From Watersipora subatra (lineage: Eukaryota; Bryozoa; Gymnolaemata; Cheilostomatida; Watersiporidae), in assembly GCF_963576615.1 (NCBI RefSeq), contig NC_088710.1:20703114-20767113 (forward strand): DNA of 64,000 nt, in the 5' to 3' direction. The notes below the pieces were generated by a model that did no database searches, was not told the DNA's origin, and saw only the letters and a program-made list of their open reading frames with translations. The translations under genes were made by a program, and so were the position numbers. Positions 45,501 to 53,673 of the stretch are shown one piece after another. The first letter of the stretch is position 1, and each line of letters begins with the position of its first letter.

Positions 45501-48500
45501 TCCTATGTTAATTGCCGAAACCTTCGGCAATTCGACAATGATATAGACTGGTGAAAAGTGCACGTTTTTTTTCGTGAAACGCGCAAGACTTTATCGTTCT
45601 ATTCTCTGTCGCTCGGCGTTTCAATTTCTGGTCTTAACTTTTATTAATCCCAGCTTTTCAAGCGTTTTGTGGCGACTTTCGTCCAAAAAAATCTGTCTAT
45701 TTGTGTAGAATCCGATCAGATGGGTTAGTTTTAGGAATTTGCGGTAACCTTTCAAAGGCTTGGTAACATATTTAAATAGGTTTATATGCGTTTTGTATCA
45801 TTATTATACTTAAACGACTTTACTGAAAAATAGTTAAATTTGTTGATAGGATTTCGTTGCAAGGGTTTGGTGACGGCCATTAACGGATAATTTTTCGAGA
45901 GTTGTGTGCACATGTGCATTTATCATAATTCTCCCAATCAATCGTTTCACTCTTGTTTGGTCGTGGGATTATAATCGCATTTAAATCAGACATTTAAATT
46001 TTTCCAGAGCTCTTTGTCATGAACACAATATGACAACGATAAATTAATGATATGCACATGATACGAAAATGCACAAATTGAAAGCTGTAAATGTTATTTA
46101 TTGAAATGTAGCAAACCTTTTATTGATTTATGCACAATGTGTATTGCTTTTAGATAATTATATACCAAAGTGATTTGAGGTAAATTTTATATGGTCTAAC
46201 AGTGCAAGGAATAACTTATGACAGCACTATAAAAATATACCGTCCACGCAGAGCATAGAATTATATTAAAAACTATTTTCTGCTATAACCAGACTTCACT
46301 TAATAATTTTTCCACCTGCCTTGTTCACAGAAGAACAACAAAAACAACATAGCCTTACAATAAGATTGCTTGGACCAATACAATGAATCAGTTAAGGTTT
46401 CGCGGCACCTAGCATGTTTGGTTTTAAAAAACCGCTCGGGGAGATTGAGTAGCTATAGCTTTTGTCACCACCTTAGTGGCTGTTGCTATACCTATGCCAT
46501 TGCTCAGTTGTCTTTTGTCACCACCTTAGTGGCTGTTGCTATACCTATGCCATTGCTCAGTTGTCTTTTGTCACCACCTTAGTGGCTGTTGCTATACCTA
46601 TGCCATTGCTCAGTTGTCTTTTGTCACCACCTTAGTGGCTGTTGCTATACCTATGCCATTGCTCAGTTGTCTTTTGTCACCACCTTATTGGCTGTTGCTA
46701 TACCTATGCCATTGCTCAGTTGTCTTTTGTCACCACCTTAGTGGCTGTTGCTATACCTACGCCATTGCTCAGTTGTCTTTTGTCACCACCTTAGTGGCTG
46801 TTGCTATACCTACGCCATTGCTCAGTTGTCTTTTGTCACCACCTTAGTGGCTGCTGCTATACCTACGCCATTGCTCAGTTGTTCACGAAAGATTAACAAT
46901 GCTCAGGCTCACACAGAATAAAGCTTGCATTATCATTGGCTGAATCTTCGAGTAGTACAAATGGTCAGAGGAATTTTGTAAGTGACCTGGACGACACCAA
47001 TGTTTTTTTTTCAGCCTACGGTTCATTGATAGAACTAGACTAAAGAAAGCGCTATTAAGACATCTTGTTTCAAGAAATTCTTGTTTTATATAAAACACAG
47101 CATAGATTAATTTCTATCAACATCCCACATCATTTAATGAGTTTACATCTGAATTGCTGACACAATAAATCAGGTATGTAAAATGCTGTCACCCTTCCAA
47201 CTCACATTCTCTAAACCCCTTGCCGGAGCAATTCCACCATCTGAATTTTGCTTGTTACAACAAAAATACCACATGTAACACAAAAGCATTATGTTTGCGA
47301 TAGAAAAAACTGCAAAGAAACAACAGACTGATCGGCCTCACCTTGTTCAAACATGTTGGCATCTGGTAATCGTTTGGCAGAAGCAGTCAGTGCCTGTTTC
47401 ATAGATGCAGGGTTCACAGGCACACCTGCAACAATTCAGTTTTTTTAAAGCGATCATCTGTAATACCATCTCTACATTTAAACTCTTCAAAACAGAAGAT
47501 CAAGCAACAGGCAAGTTTTATACTAACCCAACACTTACATAAACCGTGTCATAATTCATAATAATAATTATAAATATGATTGAATATAGTCAGCATACAG
47601 CTGAAATATACTTTACGGCTGGACTTATTCAGAGAAGGGAGAGCAATGTACGAATCACTAAAGAACGTGCTAGCGCTTGTACATTATTATCAATTGCTAG
47701 TACCAAACATTAACGTGACAGTGTCTACGCATTGTGTGAAACTCGTTACAAAGTGAAACACTATTATTTAAATCAAGAGTCGTTTCCTCATGAGATAATT
47801 TATATTTCTTCTACAAGCTTGAGCAAGGGCTGTAGCACAGGTCAATAACAAATTCATGCTAAATGCTAATTTCTACTATAATCAGTCATGTACATGTAAT
47901 ATGGTTTCTAAGACGTGGTTTCTAAGACGAGGTTTCTAAGACGTGGTTTCTAAGACATTGTTGAATGTTCAAGAAAGGATTGCATTGTATGAGATCCGGA
48001 CCCACGACATTCCGCTTGGCAAAGCTACCACCTACCCCAATCATCACCTTCCACGATTTTAGAATTATTGTGCACGCCTGTTGATTTCTCACAGCACACC
48101 AGAGCGCTGGTATTGTTAGTTAGTTTGACTATATACTCCGCTGGAGTATTTGAGTCTCCATATCAGTCTCCTTTGTTCAAGGATTTTGTAGAGCTTTGTT
48201 GAAGACATGTCCAAATTTTTCAGAAAAAGGATCCTACTGATAATTTATGTGCATTGTTAACACAGATAAGTTGGTATAAAGTGAAATCTATTATCTTTAA
48301 ATACGAGCATTATTATATCATTACTGCAATAGCTCCAAAGTCAGCTAAGTTGAATATAATACAATTTTTTTTGTTTCAATCAAACTTGTTTAAAAATTAC
48401 AAAAACGCCGAATGCAGAATCTCCTATATTGGCAGCACTACAAATATTAAATGGCTCAGTTTTCAAGATATATATGGGTATAAAGTATTACAAAGGCATC

Positions 48501-51500
48501 TGCGAAAATACGTAACTGGCAGCATTTAAACCCACTATTGCATAAAAGGGCAGACTGAGTCAGACAAATCTGCCAAAAAACATAAAACAACATCTATATA
48601 TATATATATATTTCTCAAAGTATGTATGTGTGTCCCTCCAGCTATAGCTATTATTAGAATAGCTGTAGCTAGACAACGTAATGCAACCTCATGGCATACC
48701 GTCATTAGAAGCCTAGCGTTTATTAACTAGCTGACTGAAATTTTCCATTGGCAATGTGCCAGGCTAATAGCAAGTGGTAGGCAACTCTCATCACTTCTCA
48801 TTGTTTATAAGCTGATTTTTAATACCATTTTCCATTGGTAATGTGCCAGGCTAATAGAGAGTGGTAGGCAACTCTCATCACTGCTCATTGTTTACATGCT
48901 GATTTTTAACACCCGAGCAACGCCGGGAGGCGCAGCTCGTATTAACATAAAGCATGAAAAATTACACTGCAAAGTTTGTGAAAATTTTCATGTCATTCCT
49001 TTTTCACATACCAAGGACCATGGCAACACTAGTTTTCTGCTTTTTCCAACTATACCGTTTTATTAACAGATCCATCGTAAGAGCAAAAATATGACAATAG
49101 ATCAACTTGCTGCTTCAGTTACTCATGAAGTTACTCAAAATCAGTAAAATTATCTAAACATGTATCAATAGCTACAAAAACTAACAGATTCATTATTTTA
49201 CCGATTACTATGTTTAACAATAAATTTTTAAATGTAAATATTTTATATTCAATGTCAGCCAAAATGTCAGTCCTCAAACTATTTAACTAAATGTATGTAC
49301 ATCCTAAACAAAGCAGAGAATTGAAATTTGCTATTTTTATCTGGTATAATATTTGGAGAAAAGCACAAATTGTGTCTAAATGGCCTTATATGACTTATTG
49401 CTTAGACAGAAAAAACGCAGGTTTGGTACTGAGCAAATGGTAAGTAATGCAAAGTAAGTACAAATTTAGATTTAGGCTGCCTTGTAAGATGGAAAGATTA
49501 CCACTAGTAAAATCATCATGATCCACCTTCATCAACAGCCCTTTAGTGTTGCCTACCTTAATATAGCCTTGGAGGGCAAAAAGAGTGACTCTTGCATCAT
49601 CAAATCTGCTTAAATACTGGACTACAAAATCCCACTTCAAACCTTTCTTACCCATGACTACACTGACAGCCCTCAAACACTGTTTTCAATGGATGATTTT
49701 TCTCTGCACAAACATGCCAGGGCCTCAATTAGTAATAAAGTGCTGGTTTTTTGTTAAACCTAAATTGAACACTTATTTTTCTGCAAAACACAATTTAACT
49801 GTATCAGCACTTCAACATAAATCAAGGGCCAGCACTGACATTTCAACTCACTAAATATTCCTTCTTTCACTGACATAATAAACAGCAAAAACGTTATAAA
49901 ACTGAGTTAAATGGAACAGATTTGAAGCTTAAAAATGTAATTGTTAAATTTGAGATGATTCATGGGACAAAAATAGCCAGGATCGGAGGAAAAGGTTGGG
50001 GAAGGGTTAGCCAAAAACCTTGATTAGGACTGGAGGATGGAGTATGTAAGAACTTTGGCTCCTTCTTATGACACTTTACAACAAAAAATATTTTTACTCA
50101 AGTTAAGAATCGTGTGAAATGAATGAAGGACTTGCAAACACGAGTGGATAGACATCCATTGGCTAAGTCTATGTATAAATCTACTGCTGAATGCCCGGTG
50201 TTGCCTGGGTCATGAACAAATCTTTGCACAAAGAATTTATTTTTATTCAACATATAACAGCATTCAATTTTTTAAATTTCGAACTTCATATCATAAGAAA
50301 AAAATGTTGTGCAGTTCAAATAAATTAAGAGAAAAACTAAAACACCTGTAAAGATTTTCAAACATTGTCAAACAACTGTAACTTTTAAATTTCAAGATCG
50401 TGAAATAAGTGTTTTGTTGAAATACATCAAGAGAAAAAATAAAACTGTAAAAGTGTTTAAATGTAAGTGTGAAATAATTAGCAAGCTAAATAAAGTCTGT
50501 TTTGCTACGATTACATTAAAAAATTATTTGGTGTGATTTATTTATGAATTATATGATTTGAATTTGTTGGTGTTGGCACGGTAAGGTGAAAATATCATAT
50601 AGAGTAGTAGAAAAACTATCGCAATTCTTTGATGCAAACACCTCCTGGTAAAAATCATCAAAATTTTATATACGTACTGTAAATATTAAAAATTAGTAAC
50701 AAAACAATATGATAATCTTAGTAACCATAGTCACCTACAGTAGCTTTAGTGTACTTAATGGTTATGATCTGCAAGAAAATGTAACATTACAATGTACTAC
50801 ATGGAGTACGTACCGTGGGGAGTTCTTACCCTTGAGACTGATGTATAACATGAACGCTGAAGCTAACTTGAATGAATTTAGTTTACTCAACACATACTTG
50901 AAGGAAGTTTCAGTATGTATTCAACTTTCAAACTAAAATTTTATCACTAATCTGTTTTCAATTTTGTTTCAACAAATAACGATGAACTGAGATAGCGAGT
51001 ATTGTATATCTCTTTCAGGCATTTTGGGAAGGATTTCGGAGAATAGCATTTCAACATTTCTGTTATTTCATCGTAATCAGTACACCAACTGCCAAATTTT
51101 AATTTCAAGATAAATTTTTGTCGATATTGTATGGCGGAAAACAAATTCGCCCTAGTATGGCGAGGACGAGAAAACATCGAGCTTCATAGAGTAAGATATA
51201 AAACATCTTATAACAAGGGCATTATAACCCGTAGGCGCACTGTATTAATTAAAAAATTAGCGTGTGCAATCACGAAAAGGGTATTCAGTACATGGTAAGA
51301 GTGATGGAAATGGTAAGAGTGATGGAAATAGTAAGAACTGCATGGTCTTGTGGTTAGACACGCGTGTTTACAAACTTGCGGTTGCAATCTTCGTGAGTTC
51401 TAAACCAATACGAAGCAGATCTTTCATTCCCAGATTTTAATAGCTATAGCTGGACAGGCACCGCATGAGAAAAGACAGATGACAAACTTTGAGATTTTTG

Positions 51501-53673
51501 TATATAGAAATGTTTGTTTGTTGGTCTGTTGTATGTCCAGTTAATAGTGATAAAATATGCAAACCTTGCGTCGCTAAGAATAAAAAACCTCTTTGCACTA
51601 GAATTGAACTTCTGGAACACCGGTGTTTCCGAGTGCTAAAACCTTTTTCATTGCTTGTGCCCCCTACGGGGATTCACCTAGTTGAATAATAAAATTGTAA
51701 CATCAATGTTGATTTGCAGCGTCTCACAATGCTGAGATTATGAGACCTCGAAAGCTAGCCAATATTCTAAAGAGAATAATACCTCTGCCTTTTACTGCTG
51801 AATAGAGAAGCGTAATAGCCCCAGCTACAACTGGTGACGCAACGCTTGTACCCGAGAGAGTCTTGCATCCACCCTTTATGCTCGAGCCTCTTACTGATTG
51901 GCCATAGGTTACAATGTCAGGCTTGACTCTGCCATATCCATGGGATGACTCCCATGCAGTCATACCTAAGGGAGACAATTAATAAAGTCTTGCTGTTGAT
52001 TGCAGAGGGTTAGAGGATTATCCAAACCATACCCTGAAACCCATGTGCCAAGAAACAATAATCTAAAATGAGATGTCTATCGGTACAATTTTTGGAATGA
52101 TACAAAAACCAACAAACATTAAGAGGTAATAAGTACCATACCAAATGGAATTACATGCCTTGGCCATTTAAAACTTCAGACTATAATATAAAACAGTCAA
52201 GAACCTGGTCATTTGTCATAACAGCAGATATGCTATATTAAAGGTATATATAAGCTATATTGAATGTATCTTTTTATGTAGAACAACTTTGAAATGTTCT
52301 CAAAACAGGCACAACTCACTAATCATCCAACTTACCTCTAGAAGAGAACTTTGCTACTTGATCTTCATAATTAATTCCACCAACACCAATTGTGTCCATT
52401 TGATCTGCTGGGTTGTTGAGGGTTCCGTACAAAGGCCCATCATTTCCGATAGCAGAAACAAGTATTACCCCATTGGCAGTGAGCTCCCACACCTAAAAGA
52501 ATACACGCTAATAACTCCACTAACTTCTGCAATAACACTTCTGAACAATAGCAAAAATAAAAATGATGGCAGTACCTGTACTCTGACACTGCTTACTGAC
52601 ATTAATAGTGTGATTGTCTAAGCAGATACTGCTAAAACCATTAGTAACTAAATTCTAGACACAACCCAACAGAAAAACTCCTTATGCTAGGCAGCTTGTT
52701 TAAGTGATTCAATAGCAGGACTATCTGCACTTACCTTGTCCACAAAGGGATGGTCCATGAAGTCAGGTCCCCCAATACTCAGATTAAGAATGTCTATTTT
52801 CTTAAGAATTGCATAGTTGAATGCATCGAGGAACCAGGAGGTGTACGAAACTTGATTGTTTGTGAAGACCCGGAATATGTACAAATCAGAATCAGGTGCA
52901 AACCCTAGACAATCTTGACTACTGGCTATAATGCCTGCCACAAAGGTTCCGTGGCCGATAGCATCATTCTTTGATTTTTCCCCGGTCCAATCAGTCCTGT
53001 CTTTAATTCTCCCTTTTTTAAAATGCGGATGATCATCGGCCAAGCCTGTGTCAAATATGGCAACCTTAACACCTTGCCCACTGTAACCGAGCTGCCATAT
53101 TGACTCGGCGTTTAACGCTGATGTGATCTGACGAGGCACACTTCTTTTTAGACCACGACTTTTAAATCTTACAGTGTCCCAGAATGCATTAGCGCCTGAT
53201 CCAACAGATGTAGATGTAAATAGTGTTCTGGCATTGAAAGAGGAACTATGAGCTTCATCTGAATGGAGGGATTTTAGGTGGCGCTGAACTCTAACATTAG
53301 GCTTTACAGTAGATATTAGTGGATGATGCAACAATGATGCAATGCAGTCATCTTGCTGTTCATATAAATGTAGAAGTTCAAAATCACTCGGATATTTTCC
53401 AGCAGGATTGTGTCTAATGATGACATCCCACAGTTTTGTCAGACGCAAAGCGGCTTTGATAAACCCATGACGTGCCTCCTTGGTGTAGTATCCTTTAAAC
53501 TGCACAATGTATTCATCATGAACGGGACTTGTGGTTATAATGATATCTTGTGTAGTATTCCCATCCGCATCACAAAATCCTTTTGATGATGCTATGTCCA
53601 AGTCAGGGTGTGCCCACGACCCCAGAGTAGTCACAAATAGGACAGCACCAAAAAGGACCAGGTTCCAATTCAT
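27232..53673 (-). CDS. MBTPS1: Membrane-bound transcription factor site-1 protease (S1P), fifteen exons, complete
   Basis: Complement of exons 52735-53673, 52336-52492, 51783-51965, 47342-47425, 44481-44684, 42142-42294, 40951-41098, 36917-37019, 36302-36415, 36067-36188, 32919-33115, 30985-31178, 30757-30876, 28561-28674, 27232-27507; 1035 residues (human 1052). S1P is a Golgi subtilase (kexin/SKI-1 class) that makes the first luminal cut in SREBP and ATF6 type precursors. Signal peptide 1-22; prodomain to about 176 with processing-site-like RHLK (131-134) and RGLK (173-176); catalytic Asp208 (FDTG), His241 (GHGT), oxyanion Asn330 (GNDG) and Ser406 (GTSVASP); a luminal C-terminal region with [25 protein letters not shown] and YGDSNCL; TM 984-1007; a short basic cytosolic tail. 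An in-frame upstream start at 53775 would bury the signal peptide, so Met at 53673 is preferred. All introns are GT-AG and in phase. Confidence 0.96.
27700..28075 (-). repeat. 27-bp array of 3'-splice-site-like units in MBTPS1 intron 14
   Basis: About thirteen units of 27 bp. On the gene's strand each reads ACACTATTCTGACCTACTTA then TTTTCAG, a branch-like, pyrimidine-rich stretch ending in CAG. Some units are shortened at the left end. Confidence 0.93.
28165..28560 (-). repeat. 62-bp array in register with exon 14 splice donor
   Basis: Units start at 28191, 28253, 28315, 28377, 28439 and 28501, a period of exactly 62; exon 14 ends at 28561, 60 bp from the last. On the - strand each unit reads TTTTTAG, ATATAACAATTCTATCG, GTAAAAACC. 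Exon 14 itself ends AAAAAGATTCTATCG, then GTAAGAAC. The unit nearest the exon (TTACATATAAAAGTTCTGTTG, GTAGAAACC) is intermediate. Each unit therefore has an acceptor-like and a donor-like end around 17 nt. Confidence 0.93.
28561..28674 (-). CDS. MBTPS1: MBTPS1 exon 14
   Basis: Encodes residues 907-944, with [18 protein letters not shown] matching the family. It ends in TCG before the donor GTAAGA, phase 0. Confidence 0.93.
28898..28923. repeat. 10-bp stem hairpin
   Basis: TGTACAAAGT, a 6-nt loop, then ACTTTGTACA. A second dyad with GTCGCA/TGCGAC arms follows at about 28947-28976. MBTPS1 intron 13. Confidence 0.85.
29768..30515. mobile_element. Foldback element, copy 1
   Basis: Two arms of about 200 bp, inverted to each other: left about 29870-30070 (AGCGTTTTAATATCGGTCT, CAAGCTCCGCCCATAAATAT, GTCCGATTTAGAATGATAGA), right about 30285-30500 with the complements in reverse order. 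The spacer is about 220 bp. A second copy in the same orientation begins at 63316. No ORF of note. It lies in MBTPS1 intron 13. Confidence 0.8.
30757..30876 (-). CDS. MBTPS1: MBTPS1 exon 13
   Basis: Encodes residues 867-906, a weakly conserved Ser/Arg-rich luminal stretch ending [12 protein letters not shown]. Acceptor TGTTTTCTAG, donor GTATAT, both phase 0. Confidence 0.85.
30985..31178 (-). CDS. MBTPS1: MBTPS1 exon 12
   Basis: Encodes residues 802-866: [45 protein letters not shown]. Strong family match. Confidence 0.95.
32555..32884. repeat. 27-bp tandem array in MBTPS1 intron 11
   Basis: About twelve units built from GTGTACTAGTCTATCATATT and TACTACT. The array ends about 35 bp from the exon 11 donor. 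ORFs over it reflect the period. Confidence 0.95.
32919..33115 (-). CDS. MBTPS1: MBTPS1 exon 11
   Basis: Encodes residues 736-801: [40 protein letters not shown]. Acceptor AACATTTCAG, donor GTAGGC. Confidence 0.95.
33279..33530 (+). mobile_element. Helitron-like fragment (5' part), copy G
   Basis: Begins A|TCTCAATGTCTGTT with CTGTCCAATTAGAGCTATA, close to the copy A head, followed by a reversed tRNA-like stretch (GGGTTTGATCTCC near 33363). No 3' terminus is visible before copy B. Confidence 0.45.
33711..34096 (+). mobile_element. Non-autonomous Helitron-like element, copy B
   Basis: Starts around TTTCTCAAAGTATGT and CCGGCTATAGCAATTATTAG. It ends TTTTTTATTACTCAGGCAAC, GCCGGGTAGCACAGCTAG|T: an imperfect terminal hairpin and CTAG end. 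It lacks the tRNA-like stretch of copy A and instead shares TTTTCCATTGGCAATGTGCC with copy C. MBTPS1 intron 10. Confidence 0.65.
34634..35545. mobile_element. MITE-like element with long TIRs, copy 1
   Basis: Terminal inverted repeats of about 150 bp. The left arm begins TTGACTTGCAACAAAATTCA and runs through GTTGTAGGTGCAAAATA, ATGTGATTACAAGCTCTTAA and CGAACAGTTAATC; the right arm is its complement. No transposase. Copy 2 is at 59648-60585 with the interior inverted. Confidence 0.8.
35863..35966. repeat. 26-bp tandem array, four units
   Basis: CACTTGGAGTAGCTATACTT plus ATGAGA, period exactly 26. It starts about 100 bp beyond the exon 10 donor of MBTPS1. Confidence 0.95.
36067..36188 (-). CDS. 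MBTPS1: MBTPS1 exon 10
   Basis: Encodes residues 696-735: [40 protein letters not shown] and the first two bases of the next Trp. Donor GTAGGT. Confidence 0.95.
36302..36415 (-). CDS. MBTPS1: MBTPS1 exon 9
   Basis: Encodes residues 658-695: [36 protein letters not shown]. The final Val replaces the usual Pro at the junction. Donor GTAAGT. Confidence 0.95.
36917..37019 (-). CDS. MBTPS1: MBTPS1 exon 8
   Basis: Completes Arg623 and encodes [34 protein letters not shown], among the best conserved stretches of the luminal domain. Donor GTATGT. Confidence 0.95.
37077..37240. repeat. AT-rich TATA microsatellite
   Basis: Dense TATATATTA and ATATACTA repeats with a duplicated AATATTATACCATATATTAT stretch. 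MBTPS1 intron 7. Confidence 0.9.
37242..38360. mobile_element. Dispersed 1.1-kb repeat, copy 1 (unclassified)
   Basis: Starts GAAATTCCACTGTCATACAG and ends near GTTTGGTCGTGGGACTATAT. Copy 2 at 44919-45972 is in the same orientation. Short imperfect inverted ends (ACAGCCCATGACCAAA and its counterpart TTTGGTCGTGGGACTAT) suggest a non-autonomous DNA transposon. The interior includes TCTCTGTCGCTCGGCGTTTC. No transposase. Confidence 0.65.
38656..40481 (+). mobile_element. Complete Tc1-family transposon
   Basis: 1826 bp bounded by perfect 27-bp terminal inverted repeats beginning CAGTGGTGTGCATAAACTTG, with TA on both outer flanks (the Tc1/mariner target duplication). It sits inside a TATA-rich microsatellite in MBTPS1 intron 7, opposite to that gene. 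The single transposase ORF is uninterrupted, and the coding part is visibly richer in G and C than the flanks, as expected of a recent arrival. Confidence 0.95.
39099..40124 (+). CDS. Tc1-like transposase, apparently intact
   Basis: 341 residues from the ATG at 39099, the usual Tc1 transposase length. An N-terminal helix-turn-helix pair (about 8-110) contains the AT-hook-like GRPKK at 58-62. The catalytic domain carries Asp152 (FSDEST), Asp244 ([10 protein letters not shown]) and Glu279 (NPIENLW); 34 residues separate the last two, the DD34E pattern of Tc1. PDLNPIEN and VMVWGC are also standard. No stop or frameshift. The protein cuts and pastes the element at TA sites; whether it is expressed or active cannot be seen. 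Confidence 0.96.
   Translation: MPKVLSTERRAIIPHLHKQQKTQRQIAAEVGCSQKAVYTAIKTWTSNGSLKPTYSAGRPKKTTIREDRYLVRRSLADRHLNSTQLCKEIKDNRDIEIHLSTVRRRLLANGLKGCKARRKPLVSEKQRKRRLEWAKDKRFWTAAQWQRVLFSDESTFTIQNHSGNCYVRRRPGEEYSPACTLPTIKHPTGVMVWGCMTAFGVGRLSICEGMMNRDKYIKTMEDVMLPSARSLFTSNDQPWYYQDDNAPCHHAKRVKEWMTRSNVRVIDWPAQSPDLNPIENLWQRIGVIVSKDKPKTKRELIEKIIHAWHHIITPEELRKLVNSMPRRCQMVIKNKGWPIKY
40485..40785. repeat. AT-rich array flanking Tc1 on the right
   Basis: Repeats of CTATATATTATTATATATA with CGATAT variants, period about 20. Matching tracts lie left of the transposon at 38350-38395 and 38585-38655, so Tc1 split one array. Confidence 0.93.
40951..41098 (-). CDS. MBTPS1: MBTPS1 exon 7
   Basis: Encodes residues 574-622: [40 protein letters not shown]. 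Acceptor TTATTACTAG, donor GTAACG. Confidence 0.93.
41316..41960. repeat. 15-bp minisatellite in MBTPS1 intron 6
   Basis: About thirty units of CTGCTGTCATGCCGA with CCA, CTA, CGTGCC variants, followed by a degenerate part with two copies of a roughly 62-bp block beginning CCTTTAACCCCTGTCATACG. The 15-bp period leaves all frames open (HADCC, MPTAV, SRHDS); these are not proteins. Confidence 0.97.
42142..42294 (-). CDS. MBTPS1: MBTPS1 exon 6
   Basis: Encodes residues 523-573: [38 protein letters not shown]. Acceptor TTTATCGTAG, donor GTATTT. Confidence 0.95.
42295..44480 (-). other. MBTPS1 intron 5
   Basis: 2.2-kb AT-rich intron. Two weak tRNA-like stretches on the + strand (near 43095 and 43190) hint at SINE remains; otherwise nothing recognised. 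Confidence 0.6.
44481..44684 (-). CDS. MBTPS1: MBTPS1 exon 5
   Basis: Encodes residues 455-522: [54 protein letters not shown]. Very strong family match. Confidence 0.96.
44919..45972. mobile_element. Dispersed 1.1-kb repeat, copy 2 (unclassified)
   Basis: Direct copy of 37242-38360 with scattered substitutions and small indels (for example it lacks the GGCACTGCAGTGC insertion of copy 1). It ends GTTTGGTCGTGGGATTATAA. MBTPS1 intron 4. Confidence 0.65.
46459..46882. repeat. 53-bp minisatellite, eight units
   Basis: Unit built from TTTTGTCACCACCTTAGTGG, CTGTTGCTATACCTATGCCA and TTGCTCAGTTGTC. Units are nearly identical, so recent. MBTPS1 intron 4. Confidence 0.97.
47342..47425 (-). CDS. MBTPS1: MBTPS1 exon 4
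   Basis: Encodes residues 427-454: [27 protein letters not shown]. Acceptor AATTGTTGCAG, donor GTGAGG. Confidence 0.94.
47905..47962. repeat. 16-bp repeat, four units
   Basis: GGTTTCTAAGACGTGG-type units in MBTPS1 intron 3. Confidence 0.85.
48595..48940 (+). mobile_element. Non-autonomous Helitron-like element, copy C
   Basis: Head TTTCTCAAAGTATG and CCAGCTATAGCTATTATTAG; an internal 90-bp direct duplication around TTTTCCATTGGCAATGTGCC; tail ACACCCGAGCAACGCCGGGA, GGCGCAGCTCG|T. Sister of copy B. Confidence 0.6.
50182..51445 (-). mobile_element. Non-autonomous Helitron-like element, copy F
   Basis: On the - strand it opens CTGTCCAGCTATAGCTATTA near 51440 and ends CAGGCAACACCGGG, CATTCAGCAG|T at about 50186. 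The 3' 80 bp (TATATGTTGAATAAAAATAA, TTTGTGCAAAGA) match copy A. It carries the tRNA-like stretch near 51340-51410. Longest copy, no ORF. Confidence 0.6.
51489..51682 (+). mobile_element. Short Helitron-like element, copy E
   Basis: Head TTTGTTTGTTGGTCTGTTGT and GTCCAGTTAATAGTGATAAA, a reversed tRNA-like middle, and the end GTGCCCCCTACGGGGATTCA, CCTAG|T, giving a CCCC/GGGG hairpin before CTAG. It lies about 45 bp from the head of copy F, head to head. Confidence 0.55.
51783..51965 (-). CDS. MBTPS1: MBTPS1 exon 3 (catalytic serine)
   Basis: Encodes residues 366-426: [38 protein letters not shown] with Ser406. Acceptor CTCCCTTAG, donor GTATTA. Confidence 0.96.
52336..52492 (-). CDS. MBTPS1: MBTPS1 exon 2
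   Basis: Encodes residues 314-365: [40 protein letters not shown] with oxyanion Asn330. Acceptor ATTCTTTTAG, donor GTAAGT. Confidence 0.96.
52735..53673 (-). CDS. MBTPS1: MBTPS1 exon 1
   Basis: Encodes residues 1-313: signal peptide, prodomain with the two basic processing-type sites, and the first part of the subtilase fold with Asp208 and His241, ending DHPFVDK before the donor GTAAGT. A 939-nt exon without interruption. Confidence 0.95.

Larger units (their letters stand above)
47426..51782 (-). other. MBTPS1 intron 3
   Basis: 4.4 kb with three Helitron-like copies (48595-48940, 50182-51445, 51489-51682), a 16-bp repeat (47905-47962) and an unassigned open stretch at 49395-49670 on the - strand that resembles no family I know. 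Confidence 0.7.

Noticed and set aside
46370-46847. ORFs with repeated [13 protein letters not shown] segments
   Set aside because: 53-bp minisatellite; different frames give parts of the same repeat.
49395-49676. 93-residue ORF on the - strand in MBTPS1 intron 3
   Set aside because: Begins at a non-ATG codon right after a stop; no family match that I recognise and no flanking splice evidence.
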